Shown here in pieces: positions 1 through 6,454 of a DNA stretch of 12,638 nt. This stretch comes from Clostridium sp. (GTDB taxonomy: Bacteria; Bacillota_A; Clostridia; Lachnospirales; Lachnospiraceae): the NCBI GenBank assembly GCA_023666975.1, contig JAMPAW010000097.1, forward strand, positions 1-12,638, read 5' to 3'. The translations under genes and the position numbers were made by a program. A model generated the notes under the pieces. That model saw nothing but the letters and a program-made list of their open reading frames with translations. It made no database searches and was not told the origin of the DNA. Each line of letters begins with the position of its first letter. The stretch's first letter is position 1.

Positions 1-611
1 GTAAACGCCAATACCAGCGCGAGCACTCCTCCAAGCCCCGCGGATAAAACAATATTGACCGTCAAGACCGAAAAGCAAAAAAATCTCTTCAGGAAAGTAT
101 AGCTTTTCCTGACTAAAAAAAAGTAAATTACCAGCAAAATGCCGCAGCACATTGATAATTCGCTGGGTTCAAAATAAAACAGCGGAAGCCTCGTCGTCGA
201 ATAAATATTTACCGTGTCGTTATGACGCCACAGTTCGCTTCCCAAAAAAGCAAGCGCAAATAAATCCAGGATAAACAAAAGCCAGATTACAGTATAAAAC
301 CATCTGAAAATATCCAATTTGTGAATATTTCCTCTGACATATAAAAACAACGCCAGTCCTGCCTCAATTTTCACAAGGTATATAACAGTTTCAAAAAAAG
401 GGAATCTATGTATGGCAAAAATCCATATCACCGTACCGCTGATCCAATACAGCATCGACCATTTGATCCATTCAAGACATACGGACCGCTTTTTCAGGAC
501 AAACGAGAGCCCCCCCCAAACTGCCAAAAGATAATACAAATCAAAGCTGGCGTTGGTTCTGTAAAATTGCCTGAACACATAAAAAAAAGCCTGGATTCCT
601 TCTACCAACAT
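1..611 (-). CDS. Wzy-like polysaccharide polymerase, partial (3' end outside window)
   Basis: Reading the minus strand from the ATG at 609-611 gives an open frame of about 203 residues that runs off the left edge without a stop. It is almost entirely hydrophobic, with repeated membrane segments broken by short basic loops. It contains FYFEPSELSM around residues 146-154, a Glu-Pro-Ser-Glu arrangement often seen in O-antigen polymerase/ligase-like proteins of Gram-positive capsule loci. Such integral membrane proteins join lipid-linked repeat units outside the membrane. The start lies inside the end of the upstream glycosyltransferase gene (10-nt overlap) with GGAGAG just before it, so the two are probably translationally coupled. 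Assignment rests on topology, the EPSEL motif and context. A flippase or acyltransferase is less likely but cannot be excluded without the missing C-terminal part. Confidence 0.75.
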   Translation of the reverse strand, partial: MLVEGIQAFFYVFRQFYRTNASFDLYYLLAVWGGLSFVLKKRSVCLEWIKWSMLYWISGTVIWIFAIHRFPFFETVIYLVKIEAGLALFLYVRGNIHKLDIFRWFYTVIWLLFILDLFALAFLGSELWRHNDTVNIYSTTRLPLFYFEPSELSMCCGILLVIYFFLVRKSYTFLKRFFCFSVLTVNIVLSAGLGGVLALVLAF

Positions 612-1834
612 GATCTCTCCATAACTTCCCGGCGACTCAAGAACAGTTTTTCATATTCCGCAGTGATTTTTCCCCATGAATAGGCTGTCTCTACCCTTTG
701 TCTTGCCTTTTCTCCCATATCATCCAACTGCTTATTCTCAATTTTGTCGCATCGATCTATTAATTCCGCAAGGCTGTCCTCCTTCTTTATCCAATACAAT
801 GCCGTCTCCCCGGCCACTTCACGGTTAAAGCATACATCCAACAAAAGATTCAGCCTTGTATTACCTAACGCCTCAAGTAAGCTTGGATTCGTTCCTCCGA
901 CCTCATGCCCATGAAAATAACCGTACGCATTCTGACGGATTTTTTTCAACAGCTCCTGATCATACACCGTTCCGACAAACTTTATTCTCCGATCATCATC
1001 AAAGTGGAGCTTTTGGTTCAATTCATTCAAAAACTTGATATTCTCCGTCGCAATAATCGCAAAATCTTTATCGGTCCTGCTCTTCATGAACTCACGGATC
1101 ATGGTCTCATAATTGTTTTCAGGTACAAAACGTCCTACGCTGATAAAAAACTGTCTGTCGCGCAACCCGTGTCTTTGCAGCCACCTCACATATCTGGGAT
1201 CATCATCCGCCATTGTTGACGGCATCGTTTCCGCGCCGTACGGAATATATATTGTCTGAGGACCGTATGCGGCGTATTCCTTTCGAATATAATTTTCAAT
1301 ATTAACACTGTCGCAGATTATCAAATCCGCTTTTTTCACCATAAGCCGTTCCGACCACTTCCAGTATCTGCGGATTGGCGCCGGCCATTTAGCCCTTTTC
1401 CACTCATGCCCATCCGGGTTAAGATAAACCTTCCCGCCAAGCTGATGAAGTCTTTTAATATAACCGGAAACAAATGGCCCTATCCTACAAGCGAGTATAT
1501 AAATAATAGCGTTTTCAATTCTGTTTTCTTCTATATATCTGCAACATTTCCTTAATGCTGCCATATCATACACAATCGCCTGCGCAGATCCCAGCCAGTT
1601 TGGAACGTGAACCAGAAAACAGTCTGCCCCGCAGTAGCAGAACCTCTTATTTCTTACTTCAGATGCCCCCTCCAGTTGCGAAGCTTTCATACAGCCTTCA
1701 CCGTTCGCCTTACAGGCTACATGATATTGTATAGCATCATGGTCATTATGGTATTCGAGAAGCTTTTGTACAAAGCTTTCATATCCTCCATAAAAAGATA
1801 CGCCCTTTGCACCAACAATAAATACATGCTGCAT
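602..1834 (-). CDS. DUF1972/group-1 glycosyltransferase (rhamnosyltransferase-like)
   Basis: Two-domain GT-B glycosyltransferase of 410 residues. The N-terminus (MQHVFIVGAKGVSFYGGYES) is the DUF1972 signature found in Cps2T-type rhamnosyltransferases. NPDGHEWKRAKW near residues 138-149 lies near the domain junction. The C-terminal group-1 domain begins near FISVGRFVPENN and contains HEVGGTNPSLLEAL, the Glu-X7-Glu donor-binding region. It likely adds a sugar, possibly rhamnose, to a lipid-linked oligosaccharide at the cytoplasmic membrane face. I chose the ATG at 1832-1834: GAGGTG (1841-1846) sits 6 nt upstream, whereas the longer GTG start (1841-1843) would lie inside that ribosome binding site. 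It is followed by the polymerase-like gene with a 10-nt overlap. No sigma-A promoter is visible in the 90 nt between its start and the left inverted repeat, which suggests dependence on the invertible promoter. The donor sugar is inferred from the family only. Confidence 0.85.
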   Translation of the reverse strand: MQHVFIVGAKGVSFYGGYESFVQKLLEYHNDHDAIQYHVACKANGEGCMKASQLEGASEVRNKRFCYCGADCFLVHVPNWLGSAQAIVYDMAALRKCCRYIEENRIENAIIYILACRIGPFVSGYIKRLHQLGGKVYLNPDGHEWKRAKWPAPIRRYWKWSERLMVKKADLIICDSVNIENYIRKEYAAYGPQTIYIPYGAETMPSTMADDDPRYVRWLQRHGLRDRQFFISVGRFVPENNYETMIREFMKSRTDKDFAIIATENIKFLNELNQKLHFDDDRRIKFVGTVYDQELLKKIRQNAYGYFHGHEVGGTNPSLLEALGNTRLNLLLDVCFNREVAGETALYWIKKEDSLAELIDRCDKIENKQLDDMGEKARQRVETAYSWGKITAEYEKLFLSRREVMERSCW

Positions 1835-1924
1835 TTCTATCACCTCGCCGCATTTTCATCAACAATCAAAGTGCGTTCTATTCACTCCTGGAAAGATTTT
1901 TATCTGTTTCTGCCATTTAGCTTC

Positions 1925-1946
1925 CGCCAACCACAACCTTTAGCGA
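1925..1946 (+). repeat. Left inverted repeat (IRL), predicted recombination site
   Basis: This 22-bp sequence is the exact reverse complement of 3467-3488, with no mismatch, and similarity continues weakly inward (24 of 25). Each copy is itself a near-palindrome: read from the right-hand copy, CGCTAA and TTGGCG arms (5 of 6 complementary) flank a 9-nt asymmetric spacer AGGTTGTGG. That is the usual form of a tyrosine-recombinase core site, and the asymmetric spacer gives the site a direction. It lies 90 nt upstream of the start of the left operon. Confidence 0.85.
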
Positions 1947-1953
1947 CCACACC

Positions 1954-1977
1954 AAAAGAGCCCCTTATTCGGGGCTC
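1954..1977 (-). terminator. Rho-independent terminator of the recombinase gene
   Basis: On the minus strand GAGCCCC, a 6-nt loop GAATAA and GGGGCTC form a perfect 7-bp GC-rich stem (1958-1977), followed by TTTT (1957-1954). It begins about 30 nt after the recombinase stop and lies inside the inverted repeats. It should therefore stop recombinase transcripts from entering the left operon now, and from entering the right operon after inversion. The U-run is short, so termination may be incomplete. On the plus strand the stem is followed by a mixed CCTCTTTG tract, so it is oriented for minus-strand transcripts. Confidence 0.7.
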
Positions 1978-1987
1978 CCTCTTTGAG

Positions 1988-2004
1988 ATGACCACTTATC
2001 TGAC
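1988..2004 (+). repeat. Arm-type direct repeat A (ATGACCACTTATCTGAC)
   Basis: This 17-bp sequence recurs in the same orientation at 3223-3239 with one mismatch, so the copies bracket the recombinase gene. The local TGACCAC unit (1989-1995) is repeated at once at 2001-2007, and a partial GACCAC overlaps the inner edge of IRL at 1945-1950. Clustered short direct repeats just inside recombination sites resemble the arm-type sites bound by the N-terminal domain of Tn916- or lambda-type integrases. That role is inferred. Confidence 0.6.
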
Positions 2005-2006
2005 CA

Positions 2007-3131
2007 CTATTTCGTGATCAGAAGCTCCAGACACTTCCTTTTCTGCTCCATATCGCTGTGAACATAAATATTCAGTGTAGTATTTACCGACGAATGCCCT
2101 AACAGCTCCGCGACCGTCCTGCAATCCGAGCCGTTTTGTATACTGAGCGTAGCAAAGCTATGCCGCAGAGAATGAAAATTTAAATACCGTAAATCCAACT
2201 GCTCCAACAGCCTTTTGTATCGCTTTTGAATATTCCGCGGCTCCATACATCGCTTAGTTCCGGTCAAAATAAAGCTCTCCGGAGATTTCAGATGCTTCTT
2301 AAGATCATCTGTCAGACTGCACGGCAGCGGAATGTCCCGTATGGAGGAAGCGGTTTTGGGCAGGCCAATGTGCAAGACGGTTTTTGGAGAATCGCCGTCT
2401 TCCGAATGATAAGAAGCATTCTTGATCCGATATACAGTTCTTCTTATTTTAAACTGTATATTGACCGGGTCATAATCTTCCCAGCGCAAACCGCTTAACT
2501 CACCGATCCGCATTCCAGTGTACATACAGATGAGGAGGCCAAAAGAAAATGCGTCCTCCTGACGCCTCAGATGTTCCTCTAAGTGTGTCCACTCCTGAAC
2601 AGTAAATATTTCAGGCATTCTTTTTTCGGCTTTCGGCAGTTGGAGTACAGAGGTCGGAACTCTCCACTGGTGTTTTTCCTGCGCAGACTTTAGAATCGTC
2701 TGAAACAGAATCATGATAGAGCGTATGTAGGCAGGCGACAAATTCTCTTTTAGCTTTTCACCGACAAAATTCTGAGCGACGGCAGTCGTCAATCCTTCGA
2801 CGCGCAACTCTCCAAAATACGGCCGCAGATGCCGCTCCAGCATCGTCTCATAAAAACAAAAGCTGCTGGCCCGGACGCTGTTGCGGACGTCCGTTTTCCA
2901 CTGGTCAAACAGGCTGTTAAATACAACATTTTCCCCTGTAACGTCTGTACATGAGTTTGCCTTTAGCTGTAGGGCGCCTATCATCTCGTTTCGTTTTTGT
3001 CTGGCATCTGCATATTTTTTTGCATAAATGTATCCGTACTGAATACTGCCGTCTGTTTTGCGACCCTTTTGATACCGCGCTTCCCACCTTCCGTCTTTCC
3101 TTTTGCGGATGTTTTCTCCTTTTCTGGGCAT
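2007..3131 (-). CDS. Tyrosine recombinase (Tn916/lambda integrase family), predicted DNA invertase
   Basis: A full-length 374-residue tyrosine recombinase. Residues about 10-55 ([15 protein letters not shown]...) form the AP2-like arm-DNA-binding domain. Residues about 70-160 form the SAM-like core-binding domain, and about 175-374 the catalytic domain. All expected catalytic residues are visible: Arg208 in [13 protein letters not shown], Lys259 in the beta-hairpin, His320 and Arg323 in [10 protein letters not shown], His346 in [10 protein letters not shown], and nucleophile Tyr356 in LNIYVHS. The ATG at 3129-3131 follows AGGAGGA by 6 nt. The protein breaks and rejoins DNA strands. Enclosed by perfect inverted repeats and with no excisionase, conjugation or phage genes beside it, it more likely flips its own segment than mobilises an element. 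A retained arm-binding domain is less typical of simple invertases and fits the TGACCAC motifs nearby. Confidence 0.93.
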   Translation of the reverse strand: MPRKGENIRKRKDGRWEARYQKGRKTDGSIQYGYIYAKKYADARQKRNEMIGALQLKANSCTDVTGENVVFNSLFDQWKTDVRNSVRASSFCFYETMLERHLRPYFGELRVEGLTTAVAQNFVGEKLKENLSPAYIRSIMILFQTILKSAQEKHQWRVPTSVLQLPKAEKRMPEIFTVQEWTHLEEHLRRQEDAFSFGLLICMYTGMRIGELSGLRWEDYDPVNIQFKIRRTVYRIKNASYHSEDGDSPKTVLHIGLPKTASSIRDIPLPCSLTDDLKKHLKSPESFILTGTKRCMEPRNIQKRYKRLLEQLDLRYLNFHSLRHSFATLSIQNGSDCRTVAELLGHSSVNTTLNIYVHSDMEQKRKCLELLITK

Positions 3132-3200
3132 AATTGTTCCTCCTCGTAAAATGGATTTAGGTTACCTGAAAAAAATTTATAGTTCTGACTGGTAAGTGAC

Positions 3201-3229
3201 ATTATAGGTAGTGAGCTGCGGCATGACCA
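3201..3229 (-). promoter_or_regulatory. Promoter of the recombinase gene, overlapping arm-type repeat B
   Basis: On the minus strand a consensus -10 TATAAT (3206-3201) is preceded after exactly 17 nt by TGGTCA (3229-3224; 4 of 6 to TTGACA). Transcription would start near 3194, about 60 nt before the recombinase ATG. The -35 hexamer is the TGACCA of direct repeat B read on the other strand, so recombinase bound at its arm site would compete with RNA polymerase. Autorepression is inferred from this overlap. Confidence 0.65.
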
Positions 3230-3239
3230 CTTATTTGAC
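3223..3239 (+). repeat. Arm-type direct repeat B (ATGACCACTTATTTGAC)
   Basis: Matches 1988-2004 at 16 of 17 positions in the same orientation, on the other side of the recombinase gene. It contains one TGACCAC unit and includes the recombinase -35 box. A weaker inverted relative (CACTTAC, reading the minus strand) lies at about 3186-3199 on the other side of the -10 box. Confidence 0.6.
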
Positions 3240-3386
3240 TGCTTACAAGACATGATTTCTGATAAAAGAAATATTTTCTATCGGTTTTTTGATTGTTTTG
3301 CCAAAATGGAACAGGAAATGTCGTATGGAGGTATTAGGGCACTGATTATGGAAAATGCAGCAAGTCGATTGATTGTTCGGAGACAA

Positions 3387-3415
3387 TTGACTTTTCAACA
3401 GTATAGTGATAAAAT
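3387..3415 (+). promoter_or_regulatory. Strong outward sigma-A promoter (invertible), driving the heptose operon as drawn
   Basis: TTGACT (3387-3392) and TAAAAT (3410-3415) are separated by exactly 17 nt, with an extended -10 TGA at 3407-3409. Transcription should start near 3422, about 45 nt before the right inverted repeat, and cross it to reach the operon start at 3532. The promoter is inside the inverted repeats, so inversion would aim it across the left repeat at the glycosyltransferase gene ending at 1834. A GTCGATTG/CAATTGAC near-palindrome (3364-3371 and 3384-3391) overlaps the -35 box and could be an operator; that is weak. The rest of 3240-3386 holds no gene I can support. Confidence 0.8.
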
Positions 3416-3466
3416 GAGACCTTGTAAGAGTTTTGGTGATCTGTCAATGTAGAGGTGATAAATTGT

Positions 3467-3488
3467 TCGCTAAAGGTTGTGGTTGGCG
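3467..3488 (+). repeat. Right inverted repeat (IRR), predicted recombination site
   Basis: Exact reverse complement of 1925-1946 over 22 bp. It reads CGCTAA, a 9-nt spacer, then TTGGCG after an initial T. It sits between the outward promoter and the first gene of the right operon, inside the transcribed leader, 43 nt before the ATG at 3532. Base identity stops sharply on the outer side of both copies. Confidence 0.85.
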
Positions 3489-3531
3489 ATTGGAAAGGCA
3501 CGGCGGGATATGGACAAGGAGTACCAATAAA

Positions 3532-4311
3532 ATGAATCGTACAAATCAAAATGCTGCCCGGATTTGCCTGTTAGACACCTCTATAGACAACCTTACAGCC
3601 TCTGAGGCAGCGGCGGCAGTCGATCAGCTTGTACAAACCGATGGATTTCATTATGTCATCAGCGTCAATACGGACGACTTGGTGAAGATACATGACAATG
3701 CAGATTTAAGGGAAATATGCAATGACGCGGATTTAGTCTTAACAGACGGGCAGATATTGGTCAAGATCTCCCGCTGGATGAAGAAGCCTATCAAAGAACG
3801 CATTGCAATGACAGATTTTGTATGGGATGTGCTGGAATTGGCCCGCGAAAAAAATTATAAGATATTTTTACTCGGCGGCAGAGAAGATGCGCTGGCAGCG
3901 GCAGTACAAACCATATCCCGGAAATGTCCGGGAGTAACCGTTGCAGGCACATGTTCCCCGCCGGTTGGGTTTGAAAAAGACGACGTTCTCCTTGAAGAAA
4001 TCAACGGTCAAATCCGACAGAGCGGTGCGGACATCCTTCTTGTGTTCTTGGGATGTCCAAAGCAAAACAGATTTATTTACGCCAATAAAGATAAATATCA
4101 GGTTCCGGTTTCCATCACCATGGGAGGATGCGTGGATTTTCTGGCCGGTTCGGTAAAAAGGGCACCCAAATGGATGCAGGAGGCCGGTTTGGAATGGTTC
4201 TACCGTTTTTTACAGGAACCGGGACGGTTGTTTAAAAGATACTTTATTGACGATGTACGGATATTCCGTCTGATATGGAAAGATGAAATAAAAAGGAGCG
4301 GGCAGAAATGA
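3532..4311 (+). CDS. WecG/TagA/CpsF family (GT26) glycosyltransferase
   Basis: A 259-residue GT26 enzyme, near the family length. It shows SVNTDDLVKI with Thr47, ADLVLTDGQILVKIS with the likely catalytic Asp72, LGCPKQNRF (174-181) and the C-terminal block GGCVDFLAGSVKRAPKWM followed by GLEWFYRFLQEPGRLFKRY (198-237). The C-terminal part carries basic residues thought to hold the enzyme at the membrane. Relatives transfer N-acetylmannosamine or another hexose to a lipid-linked sugar as the second step of repeat-unit or teichoic acid linkage assembly. I chose the ATG at 3532 because AAGGAG (3516-3521) lies 10 nt upstream. A TTG at 3463 also has a good AGAGGTG site, but that frame passes through IRR and would change on inversion. 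First gene of the rightward operon; its stop overlaps the next start (ATGA). Donor and acceptor are not determined. Confidence 0.9.
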   Translation: MNRTNQNAARICLLDTSIDNLTASEAAAAVDQLVQTDGFHYVISVNTDDLVKIHDNADLREICNDADLVLTDGQILVKISRWMKKPIKERIAMTDFVWDVLELAREKNYKIFLLGGREDALAAAVQTISRKCPGVTVAGTCSPPVGFEKDDVLLEEINGQIRQSGADILLVFLGCPKQNRFIYANKDKYQVPVSITMGGCVDFLAGSVKRAPKWMQEAGLEWFYRFLQEPGRLFKRYFIDDVRIFRLIWKDEIKRSGQK

Positions 4312-5270
4312 ATTATCTGGTAATTGGGGGCGCCGGTTTTATCGGCAGCCATGTTGTCCGGCGGTTGATTCAGGAAGAATCAGAAAGTCATGTGACCGTT
4401 TATGATAACTTTTCCTCAGGCCAAAAGTGGCATCTGCGGGAAGCCCTGTCATCAGACAGGTTACATATTATTCAGGGCGACATCAAGAATTTGGACAGCC
4501 TTACAAAAGCGATGGCTGGTATGGATACCGTATACAGCCTTGCCTCTAACCCGGATATTGCAAAGGCAATGACACAGCCTGACATTGATTTCTGGGAAGG
4601 GACTTACCTCATCAATAATGTCGTGGAGGCAATGCGCCGGCAGGGCGTCAGGAATCTGTTGTATGCTTCCGGGAGCGGAGTTTACGGAGATGTGGGAAGC
4701 ACCGTCACAGCAGAGGATTTTTCTCCAATGCTCCCCTCTTCTACTTACGGGGCGAGCAAGCTGGCCTGTGAAGCCCTGATCTGCTCTTATTGCCATATGT
4801 TCGGATTCAACGCCGCGGCATTCCGCTTTGCCAATGTGGTTGGCCCGAACCAGACCCACGGCGTAGGCTTTGATTTTCTGAAGAAGCTGCGCAGGAATCC
4901 CCGGGAGCTTGAGATTCTGGGTGACGGCAGCCAGAGTAAATCTTACATTTATATAGAGGACATTGTAGATGCGCTCCGAACCGTGGAAAAGAAGGCGTTG
5001 AACGGCTACAGTTATTATAACGTAGCCACCCTGGACCACATCACTGTGACAGAGATTGCCGACATTGTCACCCGGATCATGGGACTTGAAAATGTGTTGT
5101 ACAAGTATTCCGGCGGGGACAGGGGCTGGAAAGGCGACGTCCCGATCGTGCGGCTGGCTTCCGAGAAGATCCGGCACTTAGGCTGGGCAAACCGGTATAC
5201 TTCGGAGCAGGCGATCGAGCTGTCCGTAAGATCAATGTATACAGAGGCTCCCGCGGAACCTATCTGTTGA
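4308..5270 (+). CDS. Extended SDR nucleotide-sugar epimerase/dehydratase
   Basis: A 320-residue extended short-chain dehydrogenase with a Rossmann fold. The NAD-binding loop is GGAGFIGSH (7-15), Asp33 in VYDNFSSG suits NAD, and the catalytic set is Ser123, Tyr147 and Lys151 (SSTYGASK). GDGSQSKSYIYIEDIVDAL in the C-terminal half is the usual sugar-nucleotide contact segment. The active-site serine region reads SGSGVYG and lacks the Asp-Glu pair of 4,6-dehydratases, so an epimerase-type reaction is more likely. The start overlaps the preceding stop by 4 nt. As it stands directly before a GDP-heptose pathway, it may act on GDP-D-glycero-manno-heptose, but a UDP-sugar (UDP-glucose 4-epimerase-like) is equally possible from sequence alone. 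Confidence 0.88.
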   Translation: MNYLVIGGAGFIGSHVVRRLIQEESESHVTVYDNFSSGQKWHLREALSSDRLHIIQGDIKNLDSLTKAMAGMDTVYSLASNPDIAKAMTQPDIDFWEGTYLINNVVEAMRRQGVRNLLYASGSGVYGDVGSTVTAEDFSPMLPSSTYGASKLACEALICSYCHMFGFNAAAFRFANVVGPNQTHGVGFDFLKKLRRNPRELEILGDGSQSKSYIYIEDIVDALRTVEKKALNGYSYYNVATLDHITVTEIADIVTRIMGLENVLYKYSGGDRGWKGDVPIVRLASEKIRHLGWANRYTSEQAIELSVRSMYTEAPAEPIC

Positions 5271-5477
5271 GAACGGCAGGCTTATCCCTTAACCGCTCCC
5301 GCCGGACGCGGATGAAGACAGGCTTGTCGAGCCGAGGCATATGAGAGGTGTAAGTCTGGAAGCAAACTTCCAATGCCAGACCTGTCGGTCTGTCATCAAA
5401 AGACAAATAGTAGATTAGCGCCAAAGAGGGGATTTACACACCCCCTTATGAAGCGGAGCGGTAGAGGAGGTGTAAAT
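5271..5477 (+). promoter_or_regulatory. Structured 207-nt intercistronic leader before hddA (possible cis-regulatory RNA)
   Basis: No gene is evident in this gap, the longest inside the right operon. Perfect short stems are dense: GGCT/AGCC (5321-5333), TGGAAG-CAAA-CTTCCA (5357-5372) and CAGACC-TGTC-GGTCTG (5377-5392). GTCTGG (5354-5359) can pair instead with CCAGAC (5376-5381), which would disrupt both of the last two hairpins. ATTTACAC (5432-5439) is the exact complement of GTGTAAAT (5470-5477), which runs from the end of the AGGAGG site up to the GTG start of hddA. This suggests a folded RNA controlling hddA translation, an RNA-processing site, or the remnant of a structured element such as a group II intron. 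I see no intron domain V and no known riboswitch class, and no clear promoter or terminator. Confidence 0.4.
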
Positions 5478-6452
5478 GTGATCATTGCCAGAAGCCCGCT
5501 GCGGATAACCCTGGGCGGCGGCGGAACAGATCTGCCGTCCTATTATGGGCAAAACGGAGGATTTCTGATCTCAGCGGCAATCAACAAATATGTATATATA
5601 CTGCTAAATAAAACCTTTGATAAAACAATTGTTTTAAAATACTCCAAACTCGAAAAGGTAAAAGACTACAGGGAATTAATGCACCCCATCGTCCGGGAGG
5701 CAATCGAGATGCTCTCGCTGTGTCAGGAACCGCTGGAGATCTGCTCCATGGCGGATATCCCGGCAGGCACCGGGCTGGGGTCGTCGAGTACCTTCACCAC
5801 TGCCCTCCTGAAAGCGCTGCATAGCTTTAAAGGGGATACCGTCGGCGCGAGAGCTCTCGCGGAGGAAGCCTTTGAAATAGAATACTCCCGTCTGGGCGAG
5901 CCTGTCGGGAAGCAGGATCAATATATTTCAGCTTACGGCGGGATCATCTGCATGGAGATCGACACAGGCGGCCATGTAGAAATCACTCCCCTTCAGATTG
6001 ACAATGAGACCCTGTACAATCTGGAAGACAATCTGATCCTGTACTTTACAGGTTACTCCCATGTAGCCGGGAATATTTTAAACGAACAGGACAAAAAAAG
6101 CAAAGAAAATGACAAAGACATGCTGAAAAATCTGGACTATGTGAAGCAAATGGGTCTTGACAGCAAAAAAGCGCTGGAATCCGGAAAACTGGCAGAGTTT
6201 GCCGCCATTATGAACACCCATTGGCAGTATAAGAAAAAGCGCTCCGGCGGGATGTCGAATCCCCAGATTGACGAATGGTATGACTACGCTCTGCAGCATG
6301 GTGCGCTGGGCGGCAAGCTGATCGGCGCCGGCGGGGGCGGTTTCCTGATGTTTTACGCAGAGGACAAAATAAGGCTCCGCAGAGCCATGAACAGTCTGGG
6401 ATTGGAAGAAGTACGCTTCCGTTTTGAGACAGAAGGGGCTAAATTAATTTAA
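5478..6452 (+). CDS. hddA: D-glycero-D-manno-heptose 7-phosphate kinase (GHMP family)
   Basis: A 324-residue GHMP kinase. MIIARSPLRITLGGGGTDLPSYY, cut here to the start, is the substrate-side motif of the HddA group. The ATP loop is DIPAGTGLGSSST (93-105), and the C-terminal glycine motif GAGGGGF lies at 283-289. HddA phosphorylates D-glycero-D-manno-heptose 7-phosphate at C1 to give the alpha 1,7-bisphosphate, the branch leading to GDP-heptose. I chose the GTG at 5478 (AGGAGG at 5465-5470, 7-nt spacer), because the protein homology begins exactly there; an upstream ATG at 5373 would add 35 unrelated residues. The next gene starts 2 nt after its stop. The start region can be paired with 5432-5439, so translation may be regulated. 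Fucokinase-like GHMP kinases are the main alternative, but the adjacent HddC, GmhB and GmhA functions argue for the heptose role. Confidence 0.88.
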   Translation: MIIARSPLRITLGGGGTDLPSYYGQNGGFLISAAINKYVYILLNKTFDKTIVLKYSKLEKVKDYRELMHPIVREAIEMLSLCQEPLEICSMADIPAGTGLGSSSTFTTALLKALHSFKGDTVGARALAEEAFEIEYSRLGEPVGKQDQYISAYGGIICMEIDTGGHVEITPLQIDNETLYNLEDNLILYFTGYSHVAGNILNEQDKKSKENDKDMLKNLDYVKQMGLDSKKALESGKLAEFAAIMNTHWQYKKKRSGGMSNPQIDEWYDYALQHGALGGKLIGAGGGGFLMFYAEDKIRLRRAMNSLGLEEVRFRFETEGAKLI

Positions 6453-6454
6453 AT

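Larger units (their letters stand above)
1925..3488. other. Predicted invertible DNA switch carrying its own recombinase and an outward promoter
   Basis: Perfect 22-bp inverted repeats bound a 1,520-bp interior (1947-3466). Inside, from left to right, are a minus-strand terminator, two TGACCAC motifs, the minus-strand tyrosine recombinase gene, its promoter overlapping a third TGACCAC, and a strong plus-strand promoter reading out across the right repeat. The repeats separate two divergent polysaccharide operons whose first start codons lie just outside (1834 on the left, 3532 on the right), so inversion would leave both reading frames intact. As drawn, the right operon is driven. Flipping would aim the same promoter at the left operon and place the recombinase and terminator before the right operon. 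The architecture is seen directly; site-specific inversion by tyrosine recombinases is an established mechanism of surface phase variation; inversion in this strain is inferred. Confidence 0.8.

Noticed and set aside
1835..1924. Own promoter for the left operon outside the left repeat
   Set aside because: TTGATT occurs at about 1870 on the minus strand, but no -10-like hexamer follows at suitable spacing. A weak or activator-dependent promoter cannot be excluded.
1988..3239. The direct repeats flanking the recombinase as attL and attR of a tiny excisable element
   Set aside because: One copy differs from the other, no cargo or excisionase is present, and perfect 22-bp inverted repeats lie outside them. 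Arm-type binding sites explain them better, though excision of a 1.2-kb circle is not formally excluded.
3252..3452. Possible 66-codon plus-strand gene inside the invertible segment
   Set aside because: No ribosome binding site before its ATG, no recognisable domain, and the strong promoter at 3387-3415 lies inside it.
4461..5177. Long open frame (238 codons) antisense to the SDR gene
   Set aside because: A shadow of the coding frame on the other strand; the SDR frame has all family motifs and the antisense translation shows none.
5373..5477. 35-codon N-terminal extension of hddA from the ATG at 5373
   Set aside because: GHMP homology starts at the GTG at 5478, which has AGGAGG 7 nt upstream. 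The upstream stretch is better explained as structured leader.
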